Source of the DNA: Rickettsiaceae bacterium H1
Lineage (GTDB): Bacteria > Pseudomonadota > Alphaproteobacteria > Rickettsiales > Anaplasmataceae
Assembly (NCBI GenBank): GCA_018101195.1
Contig: JACDQH010000003.1
Span: 1-64,000 of the forward strand
Length of the DNA stretch: 64,000 nt
Direction of reading: 5' to 3'
Shown here: positions 1 through 7,974 of the stretch, piece by piece
How positions within the stretch are numbered: the stretch's first letter is position 1
Layout: each line of letters begins with the position of its first letter
Program-made: the position numbers and the translations under genes
Notes under the pieces: model-generated
What the model was told of the DNA's origin: nothing
What the model saw: the letters and a program-made list of their open reading frames with translations, nothing else
Databases searched by the model: none

Positions 1-119
1 CTGAATTCACCAAAATGTTTCGTGATCGATGCAGTGAGAGTAGTCTTACCGTGATCTACATGACCTATCGTACCTATATTCTTGTGAAGTTTGTTTCTTA
101 CATATTGTGCTTTCGACAT
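1..119 (-). CDS. tuf: Elongation factor Tu, N-terminal fragment
   Basis: This is the first 39 or so codons of EF-Tu, the GTPase that delivers aminoacyl-tRNA to the ribosome; the rest lies beyond the left edge. The protein begins [18 protein letters not shown] and carries the G1 P-loop GHVDHGKT, which is diagnostic of the family. The ATG is at 119 on the minus strand. It follows tRNA-Tyr and tRNA-Gly on the same strand with about 28 bases between, the usual tRNA-tuf arrangement, so it is probably co-transcribed with them from the promoter at 360-387. Confidence 0.95.
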   Translation of the reverse strand, partial: MSKAQYVRNKLHKNIGTIGHVDHGKTTLTASITKHFGEF

Positions 120-146
120 GTCTTTACCTAATAAAAAAAATAAAAG

Positions 147-217
147 AGCGGGTGATGGGGATCGAACCCACGCTTTCAGCTTGGAAGGCTGATGCTCTAC
201 CACTGAGCTACACCCGC
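147..217 (-). tRNA. tRNA-Gly (anticodon TCC)
   Basis: The minus strand folds into a cloverleaf: acceptor arms GCGGGTG and CACCCGC pair perfectly, the D-arm is GCTC...GAGC, the anticodon stem TCAGC/GCTGA encloses loop CTTCCAA with anticodon TCC, and the T-loop is TTCGATC. The 3' CCA is not encoded. It lies between tRNA-Tyr and tuf. Confidence 0.95.
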
Positions 218-220
218 AAT

Positions 221-306
221 TGGTAGAGGGGGTAGGATTCGAACCTACGTACGCTCACGCGGGCAGATTTACAGTCTGCTGCCTTTAACCACTCGACCAC
301 CCCTCC
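221..306 (-). tRNA. tRNA-Tyr (anticodon GTA), CCA encoded
   Basis: A class II tRNA with a long variable arm on the minus strand. The acceptor GGAGGGG pairs with CCCCTCT (one G-T pair), the anticodon loop is CTGTAAA with anticodon GTA, the T-loop is TTCGAAT, and the 3' end ACCA is encoded. It is the first transcribed element of the tRNA-Tyr, tRNA-Gly, tuf unit. Confidence 0.95.
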
Positions 307-359
307 ACAAAAAAAGTTATTGACTAAAAAATATAATTGTAAAAAATAATACTTTCCCA

Positions 360-387
360 AGTATAGATAAGCTATTTAATTCGTCAA
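360..387 (-). promoter_or_regulatory. Sigma-70-type promoter for tRNA-Tyr/tRNA-Gly/tuf
   Basis: On the minus strand TTGACG (382-387) and TATACT (360-365) are separated by 16 bases, about 54 bases upstream of the tRNA-Tyr 5' end. Both hexamers match the consensus at five of six positions. It overlaps the upstream region of rlmB, which is divergent. Confidence 0.65.
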
Positions 388-392
388 TAAAA

Positions 393-1139
393 ATGTTAAA
401 AAAAAATCGTTATACGTGGATATGCGGTTATCATTCGACAATTTCCGCTTTAAAGAATAAACGGCGAAAACACAAGGTTTTATTGATAACATCAAACTTC
501 TACAACAAAAACAAATCTTTACTTACCGAATTTAAAAACATTATAAATATAACCGAAAAGAACAAAATTTCGGCTTTATTTCCCAAAAACGTTGCACATC
601 AAGAAATAGCATTACGGACAACAACAATATTGCCGACAAGCATAGAGGATATAATCAACAATAGAAAAACAAATTCCGTAATCTTAGCATTAGACCAAAT
701 CACGGATGTAGGAAATATCGGAGCAATATTAAGATCTGCCGCCGCTTTCGGCATAGATGGAGTAATAATTACACAACATAATTCCCCAAATAAATCGACC
801 ATCGGCAAAACGGCAAGCGGAGCTTTAGAATTCGTACCGCTGATATACGTAAATAACTTGGTAAACACGATAAAATATGCCAAAGATCACGGATATTGGT
901 GTTACGGAATGAATGAAAAAGGAAAATCGTTATTACCTAAAGTAAGATTCGAGAAAAAGGCAATGATAATCGTAGGTTCGGAAGAATCCGGTTTAAGAAA
1001 ACTTACCGAACAAAATTGTGATTTTATAATCGGAATACCTATGTCGGGTAACATAAGCAGTTTAAACGTAGCAAATGCTACGTCGATAGCTTTATATTCG
1101 ATATATTCGCAAAACATAAAAAATTCGACAAAAACGTAA
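393..1139 (+). CDS. rlmB: 23S rRNA 2'-O-methyltransferase of the TrmH/RlmB (SPOUT) family
   Basis: Predicted to methylate a ribose in 23S rRNA (Gm2251 in the E. coli RlmB family) using S-adenosylmethionine. The 248-residue protein has the family's opening WICGYHSTISAL and the three SPOUT motifs: LDQITDVGNIGAILRSA around residue 100, VGSEESGLR around 193, and IPMSGNISSLNVANATSIAL near the C-terminus, which form the knotted cofactor site. The length is normal. The ATG at 393 follows directly after the divergent tRNA/tuf promoter. Close relatives that modify tRNA (TrmH, TrmL) cannot be fully excluded, but the short N-terminal substrate-binding domain fits RlmB. Confidence 0.88.
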   Translation: MLKKNRYTWICGYHSTISALKNKRRKHKVLLITSNFYNKNKSLLTEFKNIINITEKNKISALFPKNVAHQEIALRTTTILPTSIEDIINNRKTNSVILALDQITDVGNIGAILRSAAAFGIDGVIITQHNSPNKSTIGKTASGALEFVPLIYVNNLVNTIKYAKDHGYWCYGMNEKGKSLLPKVRFEKKAMIIVGSEESGLRKLTEQNCDFIIGIPMSGNISSLNVANATSIALYSIYSQNIKNSTKT

Positions 1140-1162
1140 GCAAATTTCTCACATACCAAGCA

Positions 1163-1205
1163 ATTTGCTTTAGCAAATGGAGGAAGACAATTTTTTTGTC
1201 TTCCT
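1163..1205. terminator. Double hairpin, likely bidirectional terminator between rlmB and the AAA+ gene
   Basis: Two hairpins lie in the gap between convergent genes. The first is ATTTGC-TTTA-GCAAAT (1163-1178). The second has a perfect 10-bp stem, AGGAAGACAA (1181-1190) with TTGTCTTCCT (1196-1205), around a TTTTT loop. There is no long U-tract after the second stem, so whether it terminates on its own is uncertain. Confidence 0.6.
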
Positions 1206-1237
1206 TTGTAGACCTTTCTTAATAAAAGATATCTTAA

Positions 1238-2998
1238 TTAAGCCGATTGTTCCACCCCTGAAGAATTGCCACCCGGTTGGGCAATCGCACTTTTTACTTT
1301 TGTATAAGGCTTCATTTTGTCATCGGCTATTGTTTTAATTTCTTCCGGCTTCATAAATTGTCTTCCGGACGAAAACCAACCGGGCTTTTTATCGAAAGCT
1401 TTTTGCATTTCTGCATTAACCCCTATAGAAACCGATCCGTCAACATTGCGGGAATTATCATCTTTTAATTCTTGCTGAATATATTGATGCGCTACTTTAA
1501 GATCCAACATCAAGATAGCTTGGTCAATTACACCGACTAAGCAGCCACCATATTCACGGATAACTCTTTCACAAGTAAAATCTGTCAATAATCTATCACT
1601 GAACAAAGTATCAATATCATTACTATTACCAAAACTAGTTTTAAGATCATCTAAACGAGCGTTAAGAATAGTTTTCAACTTCTCTTTAAATGCTGCCGAA
1701 AACGCCTCATTAAATTTGGAAGAGAAATCAATTTTGTCATCTTCTAACATCATCAGGTCCTTTTTCAGATCTGCAAGACCGTTTCCAATATCTTCGCCGA
1801 ATCGTAATTTTTCCGGTGCTAATTCCGCTACCTTAGAACCGTATTTTTTCTGATTCCGTACATCTTGAGCAAGCGAATCCATTTGCCCTAATACGCCATC
1901 GATAAAATCGCAATGATTTTTTCTAACATTATAATCGTTAACGCAAGACCCAATCATACTCTCTAAATCTCTCAGAGAACATTTATCTTTGTTACAAGCA
2001 TCAATTCTCCGTCTCAACTCTTCTTTAACCTTACCTCGAGCCTCGTAATCGAGTTTTACGTAATCAGAGTTTAACAAAGTAGAATTTTCTACCTTTTCTT
2101 TTGCTTGTTTTTTATCCAATAGCTCGAACTTATATAATCCTCCCGCTTTTAACCTATCGATACTTAAAGCGGTAGTATTTACTTGTTCAGCTTTATTACT
2201 CTCGGCATTTTTAACCATATTAGCAAGCCAATTATCATAACCGGCATCATCCTTTTCATTACCGGTAACTATTATGGTGTTCCTGAATTTACCTGCGGGA
2301 GAAACCGGAAATGCTTCATCGATAAACGAGTTTAAAGCTCCGCTTCCTCTTTGTAATTGTCCATTTTTATCAAACTCATCCAAAACAAATATGACGTTTC
2401 GTTTGAATTTTTCGTTAATCACTTTAATTAATCTTATCACACCATTTTTCCTTTTTTCACTTAAATGATAACCACAAAGCTCTTTTGCAGAAAATTTAAG
2501 AATTATACCGCCAGTTTTACCTGAAAGTATTTCCGCAACGTTGGTTTTTCCTACTCCGGGAGGGCCTAATAATAAGCTTCTGGTAGGAAAATTTTGATTA
2601 CCGGATAAAAACTGTTCTAGCTGCGGGCAACAAGGTACTTTCATATTATCTCTTGCACCGGACAGCATTATGCTACAAGAAATGTTACTTGCTCCATCAC
2701 GCAGAATTCTTCCGGAAACAGAATTGGATCCTGATTCCTGTATACTAAACTCGGCCGTCTCTTTTTTTGTTTCTCCACGTTCTATTTTTGCTTTTGTCAA
2801 TTCAGCTACAGCTTGAGTAACAGTAAGATGATCTAATTCTTTTTCTTTCATTTTATTATAAATAAATAACATAACAAAAGCAGAGACAACAAGTAATACA
2901 AATAAAATACCAAGCAAGACAAAACCGTTAACGTATTGCGCAATTGCGATATGCTTAAAATATTTTGCAGAATCTTTTATATCTATAGTATTTTGCAT
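1238..2998 (-). CDS. Membrane-anchored AAA+ ATPase of unknown function
   Basis: A 586-residue protein with one N-terminal membrane helix (about 24-47), a linker rich in charged residues, and an AAA+ module: Walker A GPPGVGKT (145-152), Walker B VIFVLDE (202-208) and a sensor-1-like IIVTGNE (242-248), followed by a helical lid containing SLRDLESMIG. The remaining 200 residues are helical with no domain I recognise, and the last 30 are low-complexity. It lacks the FtsH zinc-protease motif HEAGH. The start is an ATG with AGGAG six bases upstream. It stands alone, divergent from dnaE. It may remodel proteins at the inner membrane, but the substrate is unknown. Confidence 0.8.
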   Translation of the reverse strand: MQNTIDIKDSAKYFKHIAIAQYVNGFVLLGILFVLLVVSAFVMLFIYNKMKEKELDHLTVTQAVAELTKAKIERGETKKETAEFSIQESGSNSVSGRILRDGASNISCSIMLSGARDNMKVPCCPQLEQFLSGNQNFPTRSLLLGPPGVGKTNVAEILSGKTGGIILKFSAKELCGYHLSEKRKNGVIRLIKVINEKFKRNVIFVLDEFDKNGQLQRGSGALNSFIDEAFPVSPAGKFRNTIIVTGNEKDDAGYDNWLANMVKNAESNKAEQVNTTALSIDRLKAGGLYKFELLDKKQAKEKVENSTLLNSDYVKLDYEARGKVKEELRRRIDACNKDKCSLRDLESMIGSCVNDYNVRKNHCDFIDGVLGQMDSLAQDVRNQKKYGSKVAELAPEKLRFGEDIGNGLADLKKDLMMLEDDKIDFSSKFNEAFSAAFKEKLKTILNARLDDLKTSFGNSNDIDTLFSDRLLTDFTCERVIREYGGCLVGVIDQAILMLDLKVAHQYIQQELKDDNSRNVDGSVSIGVNAEMQKAFDKKPGWFSSGRQFMKPEEIKTIADDKMKPYTKVKSAIAQPGGNSSGVEQSA

Positions 2999-3350
2999 TT
3001 TTTCTCCTGCCTTTTTCTTTACTTATTAATAATATTTATCACTTACTTAGCTCTTTTTCAACTAAAAAAACTTTTATTCATATCTTTTTGTGATTTTCTT
3101 TTACCCGGCTTCAATAAAAATCTTTACTCTACAAAGCTTTATCACCTTTATAACGGTAGAAATCCGATTTCATACCAATTTGGATAGAAAACCTCAACAA
3201 AGCACCCGTTTATCTTTTCGAGATCAATAAACCTGACTACAGGTATTACCTCCTTTTACCAATTTTCATGCAAATATTTGCAATATTTAATAAGTCAACA
3301 ACACTAAATTTATTTTTCCAAACCAAATAACGACAGTAACATTAAAAGAT
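2999..3350. other. Divergent intergenic region between the AAA+ gene and dnaE
   Basis: No gene is supported in these 352 bases. Both neighbours start here and point outwards, so it should hold both promoters. A perfect 12-base palindrome, GCAAATATTTGC, lies at 3270-3281, about 70 bases before the dnaE start. Confidence 0.4.
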
Positions 3351-6300
3351 ATGTTCATACATTTGCGCACTCATAGCGATTATTCGTTACTCACATCGAC
3401 GGTTAAAACCGAGCAATTAATAAAACTTGCTGCAGAAAATAAAATGCCTGCTATTGCTTTAACGGATAACAACAATTTATCCGGATCGTTAGAATTTTCC
3501 GAATATGCAATAACAAACGGAATACAACCGATCATAGGATGTAACCTAAATTTAAAATATGAAGATAACGAGATAAGCATTTTACTTTTAGTCAAAAACG
3601 AAACCGGATATAAAAATCTTCTCAATATACTTTACAAATCTTCGATAAAGACACAGTCGTTAACCGACTTGAAAAACAAAACAAAGGGCCTTTTGGCATT
3701 AACGGGAGAAATATTTTCCGAGAAATTAATAAAATCGAATTTATTAATCGAAGAATTAATTTCACTATTTCCAGATAATTTATATATCGAATTACAAAGG
3801 CTCGGCAATAATGAAACGTTAGAAGAGCGATTGATAAAAATTGCACACAAGTATAATCTACCGTTAGTTGCAACAAATAAAGTTTTATTTGCTACCAAAA
3901 ACGATTACGAAGCACATGAAGCCTTAACCTGTATTAAAAAAGGCATTTACATTAGCGACGAAAATATAGGAAAAACTACTGCCGAACACTACTTGAAATC
4001 GCAGCAAGAAATGTCTTCTCTTTTTGCCGATATACCCGAAGCTATAGTTAACACGGTCAACATTGCCAAACGCTGTTCGTTTATAGTGGAAGGATGTAAC
4101 CCGACATTACCCGATTTTCCTTGCGAGATCGACGAAAACGAAGAAATAAAAAAACAAGCGTATTCCGGGCTAAAGGTTAGACTGAGTAACCAAATACCGG
4201 AACATTATCGAAAAAGAATGGATTACGAGCTAGGCGTAATCATTAACATGGAATACTCGGGATATTTCTTAATCGTCTCCGATTTCATAAAATGGAGTAA
4301 AAATCACGACATACCGGTAGGTCCGGGAAGAGGCTCGGGTGTAGGCTCGATAGTAGCATGGGCACTACAAATAACCGATTTAGATCCAATGAAATTCAAT
4401 TTGATATTCGAACGATTTCTCAATCCGGAAAGAATATCAATGCCCGATTTCGATATAGATTTTTGTCAAAAAAAGCGAGATTTAGTTATCAAATATATAC
4501 AACAAAAATATGGATACGTAGCACAGATCATCACCTTCGGTAATTTACAACCTAGAGCAGTAATAAGGGATGTAGGAAGAGTGTTACAAATACCTTATTT
4601 TCAAGTGGATCAAATTTGTAAGATGATCCCTCATAACCCCGTAAAGCCCGTTACTTTATTGGAAGCCATCGAACTCGATACCGAATTACAAAAAGCAAGA
4701 AATAACGACGAAACAATCGATAAATTGTTGACAATAGGTTTGAAATTAGAAGGTCTTCATAGACACTCATCGACTCATGCTGCAGGAATAGTGATCAGCA
4801 GCAAACCTCTCACCGAAGCCATTCCGGTTTCGCATGATAAAGAATCGGAATTACCTATCACACAATATTCGATGAAATATGTGGAAAAAGCGGGTTTAGT
4901 AAAATTTGATTTTTTAGGCTTAAAAACATTAACGGTAATACACGATACTTGCAAATTGGCACACAATTTAAACATTAACAACATAAAACTCAATGATAAC
5001 AACACGTTCGAATTACTCAGCAATGGTGATTCAGTAGGAATATTCCAATTAGAAAACGCCTTCATGAGACAAACGCTAAAAAAGCTCAAACCAGATTCTT
5101 TAGAGGATATAATAGCGCTTATTTCACTAAATAGACCTGGACCAATGGAAAACATTACCACATATATATCCAGAAAACACGGAACGGAAGCAATAGAATA
5201 TATCCACCCAAAACTTGAAGAAGTATTGAAAGAAACATTCGGCGTAATCATTTACCAAGAACAAGTTATGGAAATTGCACAAATTATTGCGGGTTATACC
5301 GCCGGTGCTGCCGATATTTTAAGAAGAGCAATGGGAAAAAAAATAAAAAGCGAAATGGACCTGCAACAAGATATCTTCATAAAAGGAGCAATAGAAAACG
5401 GGATATCGAAAAGCAAAGCTTCCTATATATTTAACCTCGTAGCAAAATTTGCTGGTTACGGCTTTAATAAATCACACGCTGCGGCATATGCATTGATTTC
5501 GTACCAAACAGCATATTTAAAAGCAAATTATTTGCCCGAATTCCTTACGGCATCAATGAATTTAGATATTGACGACACCGATAAGTTACAGCTATTTTGC
5601 AATGAAGCAAAACAACATAAAATAAAAGTTTTACCCCCTGATATTAACAAATCCAAACCATTTTTCACAGTAGAAAACGGCTCGATTAGATATGGTTTGG
5701 CAGCACTAAAAAGCGTCGGAAAATCAGCTGCGGAAGAATTATGTAAGAGGCAATACCATAATATTAACGACTTAATTTACCACTCCGAACTTAATAAAAG
5801 GGCTATTGAAAGCTTGGCAAAATCGGGAGCTTTCGATTCCATCCATAATAAAAGAAGACAAATATACGAATCTTCCGAGCTAATATCGCGTTCTACAAAT
5901 AAAAATAACCAAGCTTCCCTATTTGGAAGTAACAGCATTAAGCTGATGCCGATCGAGGAATGGGATAGCGAAAATAAATTAAATAAAGAATACGAAGCAA
6001 TAGGTTTTTTTTTAAGTAAACACCCAATTAATAAATACAAAAAAGTGTTATCGTTAATCGAATCGGACAATGTGATTACTGGAATAGTAACAAAAGTCAA
6101 AATGCGTTCCTCGAAAAGAGGAAGATTTTGTATGATCGTTTTATCGCACCCGGACGAAATATACGACATAGCATTTTACGATCATGATACGATCGAACAA
6201 AAAAGAAATTTGTTTACCATAGGCAAAGTAGTCGCAATTAGTATTGTTAAAGGGGAAAACGGTATCAGAGGAACTACCATAAATACCCTGGAAAATTTCA

Positions 6301-6509
6301 TATCATCAAAGCTTTCAAAAATCACGCTTTACATACACGACCACGATATCATACCCAAATTATCAAATTTATTTACAGAGAAAGGAAATACTAACGTTAC
6401 CCTAAGGGTAAAATCGGGAAATACGGAAATAGATATAGGATTACCACAAGCTTATAAATTCGATTTCAGTAAAATTATGGAAACAGACAAAATTGAAATC
6501 GTAGAATAA
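3351..6509 (+). CDS. dnaE: DNA polymerase III alpha subunit
   Basis: The replicative polymerase subunit. The N-terminal PHP domain opens with FIHLRTHSDYSLL; the palm carries GPGRGSGVGSIVAWAL (about 325-340) and the catalytic aspartates in PDFDIDF (about 365-371); the finger region has LNRPGPME and YQEQVMEIAQ. An OB-fold-like stretch follows around 900. At 1052 residues it is somewhat shorter than the roughly 1150 of most proteobacterial DnaE, with the loss at the C-terminus, where the tau- and clamp-binding region normally lies. The ATG at 3351 places the PHP start at residue 2. It is the only gene of its transcript in this window. Confidence 0.96.
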   Translation: MFIHLRTHSDYSLLTSTVKTEQLIKLAAENKMPAIALTDNNNLSGSLEFSEYAITNGIQPIIGCNLNLKYEDNEISILLLVKNETGYKNLLNILYKSSIKTQSLTDLKNKTKGLLALTGEIFSEKLIKSNLLIEELISLFPDNLYIELQRLGNNETLEERLIKIAHKYNLPLVATNKVLFATKNDYEAHEALTCIKKGIYISDENIGKTTAEHYLKSQQEMSSLFADIPEAIVNTVNIAKRCSFIVEGCNPTLPDFPCEIDENEEIKKQAYSGLKVRLSNQIPEHYRKRMDYELGVIINMEYSGYFLIVSDFIKWSKNHDIPVGPGRGSGVGSIVAWALQITDLDPMKFNLIFERFLNPERISMPDFDIDFCQKKRDLVIKYIQQKYGYVAQIITFGNLQPRAVIRDVGRVLQIPYFQVDQICKMIPHNPVKPVTLLEAIELDTELQKARNNDETIDKLLTIGLKLEGLHRHSSTHAAGIVISSKPLTEAIPVSHDKESELPITQYSMKYVEKAGLVKFDFLGLKTLTVIHDTCKLAHNLNINNIKLNDNNTFELLSNGDSVGIFQLENAFMRQTLKKLKPDSLEDIIALISLNRPGPMENITTYISRKHGTEAIEYIHPKLEEVLKETFGVIIYQEQVMEIAQIIAGYTAGAADILRRAMGKKIKSEMDLQQDIFIKGAIENGISKSKASYIFNLVAKFAGYGFNKSHAAAYALISYQTAYLKANYLPEFLTASMNLDIDDTDKLQLFCNEAKQHKIKVLPPDINKSKPFFTVENGSIRYGLAALKSVGKSAAEELCKRQYHNINDLIYHSELNKRAIESLAKSGAFDSIHNKRRQIYESSELISRSTNKNNQASLFGSNSIKLMPIEEWDSENKLNKEYEAIGFFLSKHPINKYKKVLSLIESDNVITGIVTKVKMRSSKRGRFCMIVLSHPDEIYDIAFYDHDTIEQKRNLFTIGKVVAISIVKGENGIRGTTINTLENFISSKLSKITLYIHDHDIIPKLSNLFTEKGNTNVTLRVKSGNTEIDIGLPQAYKFDFSKIMETDKIEIVE

Positions 6510-6914
6510 CAGAAAGAATTTTCAATAAAGAAAAAGTCTTATTTTACCTTATTTGTTTATCTTATAAATAAACTTTGACTTCCTTATTTATCACCTGGGT
6601 ACTAGCCTTAATATTTTAATATAAAACAACAAATTATGAACCAAGAGAAAGCACCCATAACAAAAAAGTTAAAACAAGCTAAATCAAAAATAATTCTTTT
6701 CAAAAAAGAAAAAATCTTTGACTCGAAAATAGAAAGATTCTTAATCACAAATCTAAAAAATATTAATAAGTAAAACATTTATAACCAAGATCAAAATCTA
6801 ATTATCAGTGTAAATCAATGCTTTCAGAATTATTTTATTAAGCGTAGTGAACAAACATCTGTTTATTAAATCTAGCATTTTTTATTTTAAAAATAGAAAT
6901 TTATTGAAAAAATT
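6510..6914 (+). other. Intergenic region after dnaE with one possible small ORF
   Basis: About 400 AT-rich bases between dnaE and the phage-type head-tail gene. The only candidate is a 45-codon ORF at 6636-6773 (ATG to TAA), lysine-rich, starting MNQEKAPITKKLKQ, with no clear ribosome-binding site. It could be a small protein, a remnant or chance; no homology is recognised. Confidence 0.3.
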
Positions 6915-7457
6915 ATGAAACCCAACTACAATTTATATTTAAAAAGGCTCAAAACTTATAAAGAGCCTCCGATTTCCATACTTCAAGTTAAAAAATTTCT
7001 TAACATAGAAGATAATTATCGTAACCGAGACAGTTTACTAGCAGATTTGCTCAATATAGCTACGGAATATGCAGAATGGTATACCGAAAAATCATTCATG
7101 AAACAAGAGTGGAAAATTTTATGCATTGGAAACATTCCGAAGAGAATATATTTACCGTTTGGGCCGATTATCAAGGTAAAGAAAGTAAAATGTCAAAACC
7201 AAACTTTACTTGATAATGACGATTATTCAGTTGAAATAATAGGTAAATATATAGAATTTCACCGTTTGGGTTATTATGGAAGAGTAGAAATTATTTATAC
7301 TGCCAGCAATAAAACTCCCGAAGAAGTGCCATCACTAATAAAAGAAGGAATACTACAACACGTTTCCTACGCTTATCACAACCGTAACGACTCACAACTT
7401 ATAAGCGATGTAAAAAAATTATATGAGCAATTTCGCGAAATAAAACTAACGATATAA
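6915..7457 (+). CDS. Phage/GTA head-tail connector (gp6 / phiE125 gp8-like)
   Basis: A 180-residue protein resembling the head-tail connector family of HK97-type phages and alphaproteobacterial gene transfer agents. Visible family features are the N-terminal helical bundle (SILQVKKFLNIED, DSLLADLLNIATEYAEWYTEKSF) and the following QEWKILC...RIYLPFGPIIKVKKV segment, which corresponds to the conserved 'polar/aromatic then LP.PP..V..V' pattern of the family. It precedes a DUF3168-like gene by two bases, the order expected in a GTA head cluster, but no portal or terminase is present here. The assignment is from pattern recognition. Confidence 0.68.
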   Translation: MKPNYNLYLKRLKTYKEPPISILQVKKFLNIEDNYRNRDSLLADLLNIATEYAEWYTEKSFMKQEWKILCIGNIPKRIYLPFGPIIKVKKVKCQNQTLLDNDDYSVEIIGKYIEFHRLGYYGRVEIIYTASNKTPEEVPSLIKEGILQHVSYAYHNRNDSQLISDVKKLYEQFREIKLTI

Positions 7458-7459
7458 CT

Positions 7460-7825
7460 ATGCTGTTTAACATTTTAATTCCTATAATAAAGAAAAGTAT
7501 TCAAATCACCAATGTTTATTATTTTCCACCAAAAGATAAGGCTTTACCTTATGCAATACTGAAAAATACTAAAAATAAAAATTGGGAAAATTTAGTCGAA
7601 AAGCGAATAGAATCGATTTATGTGTGTGAAATTCATACCGATAACATTAACTTGGAAAAGCTATTACAAATGACAAATAAAACTGAAAAAGCCATATCCA
7701 ATTCCCAATTATTGCTAAAATTACCGGAAATAATCTTCTTAAATTTTGATAATTATAAAATCGAACGACAAAATTCGATATTAATCAGTTATTTATATTT
7801 TAATGTACTGGTATCAAATCAATAA
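7460..7825 (+). CDS. GTA/phage tail-completion-like protein (DUF3168-type)
   Basis: A 121-residue protein placed two bases after the head-tail connector, so probably translated from the same mRNA. The sequence is weakly like DUF3168 proteins (GTA g8 / tail terminator): an N-terminal helix, then FPPKDKALPYAILKNT, which matches the 'P.....PYV..G' opening of that family, and alternating beta strands to the end. Identification relies partly on position, so it could be another small tail-assembly protein. Confidence 0.5.
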   Translation: MLFNILIPIIKKSIQITNVYYFPPKDKALPYAILKNTKNKNWENLVEKRIESIYVCEIHTDNINLEKLLQMTNKTEKAISNSQLLLKLPEIIFLNFDNYKIERQNSILISYLYFNVLVSNQ

Positions 7826-7859
7826 AAATACTATCCCAAATTTATACTCATTCATTAAT

Positions 7860-7888
7860 TTGAGATTATGAATAATGTAGGATATTAT
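7860..7888 (+). promoter_or_regulatory. Sigma-70-type promoter for tRNA-Met
   Basis: TTGAGA (7860-7865), a 17-base spacer and TATTAT (7883-7888) lie just before the tRNA, with the predicted transcription start about 5 bases upstream of its 5' end. Confidence 0.5.
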
Positions 7889-7900
7889 TAGCAAAGAATT

Positions 7901-7974
7901 GGCAGAGTAGCTCAGTTGGTTAGAGCAGTGGAATCATAATCCACGTGTCGGGGGTTCGAGTCCCTCCTCCGCTA
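7901..7974 (+). tRNA. tRNA-Met, elongator type (anticodon CAT)
   Basis: The cloverleaf is clear: D-arm GCTC...GAGC, anticodon stem GTGGA/TCCAC with loop ATCATAA and anticodon CAT, T-arm GGGGG-TTCGAGT-CCCTC. The sequence is close to alphaproteobacterial elongator tRNA-Met rather than tRNA-fMet or tRNA-Ile2. The acceptor GGCAGAG/CTCCGCT contains one A-C mismatch at the fourth pair, and CCA is not encoded (CTA follows the discriminator). The 3' end abuts the stop codon of the convergent capsid gene at 7975. Confidence 0.92.
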
